Below are positions 63,886 through 64,000 of a stretch of DNA of 64,000 nt, piece after piece. A program made the position numbers and the translations under genes. The notes under the pieces were generated by a model that saw nothing but the letters and a program-made list of their open reading frames with translations, did no database searches and was not told the DNA's origin. The stretch lies in contig JASWJB010000201.1 of the NCBI GenBank assembly GCA_032433595.1, forward strand, positions 17,631 to 81,630. Direction: 5' to 3'. This DNA is from Conoideocrella luteorostrata. Taxonomy: Eukaryota > Ascomycota > Sordariomycetes > Hypocreales > Clavicipitaceae. Numbering within the stretch: position 1 is the first letter of the stretch; the number at the start of each line of letters is the position of its first letter.

Positions 63886-64000
63886 AGCATGTTACAAATG
63901 TGTTACGGATCACAGTGAGCCGGTTACGGATTCTGACCCAGTGGAGATATCGTGAGACAACCTTCCGGGTCCGATGACGGAATTCATAGATAGTAGTCAT
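63886..64000. other. Unassigned DNA at window end
   Basis: 115 bp unrelated to the repeat. It contains two GTTACGGAT words. Nothing recognised. Confidence 0.4.

Noticed and set aside
1..64000. Subtelomere or centromere assignment
   Set aside because: No TTAGGG arrays and no centromere-specific signal were seen. The repeat density alone does not decide it.
1..64000. CRISPR array or bacterial-type operons
   Set aside because: The E arrays look periodic, but the whole unit is repeated with no unique spacers. Introns and gene families are fungal.

Overview
The window looks like nuclear DNA of a filamentous ascomycete (Pezizomycotina, plausibly Sordariomycetes/Hypocreales; the species cannot be named from sequence alone). 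The evidence is short GT-AG introns of 44-108 bp, a HET-domain gene, an F-box/ankyrin gene, a Gcn5 acetyltransferase, a monocarboxylate-type MFS transporter, a secreted M43 metalloprotease, and a Copia retrotransposon whose two LTRs differ only by transitions (RIP-like). No rRNA gene, credible tRNA gene, CRISPR array or telomere repeat was found.

Layout. About 40% of the window is one modular composite repeat, always on the same strand and in the same order: A (a GC-rich palindromic head), B (T/G-rich units of about 175-190 bp), C (a short junction), D (CAT/CAG/CGG-rich low-complexity DNA) and E (long arrays of 65-76 bp units built around a GAGCTC palindrome). Blocks lie at 1-5905 (two units head to tail), 14115-22660 with a remnant at 23821-25555, 50250-58555 (three units), and 62786-63885. 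Transposons inside these blocks include a Tc1/mariner-like element, a MITE-like element and several solo LTRs with target-site duplications.

Gene islands lie between the blocks. 7414-13427 holds a CorA-like transporter (+), a PD-(D/E)XK-like protein (-) and an acidic-repeat protein (+). 26114-36905 holds an orphan gene (-), an MFS transporter (-), GCN5 (-), a second PD-(D/E)XK-like protein (-) and an M43 metalloprotease (+). 47483-49735 holds an F-box/ankyrin protein (+). 59936-61906 holds a HET-domain protein (+) inside a segment of about 4.2 kb that interrupts a composite repeat unit. A decayed Copia element (37505-42898) and a LINE fragment separate the second island from a simple-repeat-rich stretch (43141-47482).

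The genes do not form an obvious pathway. Conserved housekeeping genes (GCN5, MFS) sit in the central island. The recognition, degradation and secreted genes (HET, F-box/ankyrin, M43, nuclease-like proteins) sit next to repeats, as in the fast-evolving compartments of fungal genomes. The most unusual features are the composite repeat itself, a 169-bp perfect inverted repeat at 50516-50911, and the opposite orientation of its spacer relative to the older copy at 14400-14755.
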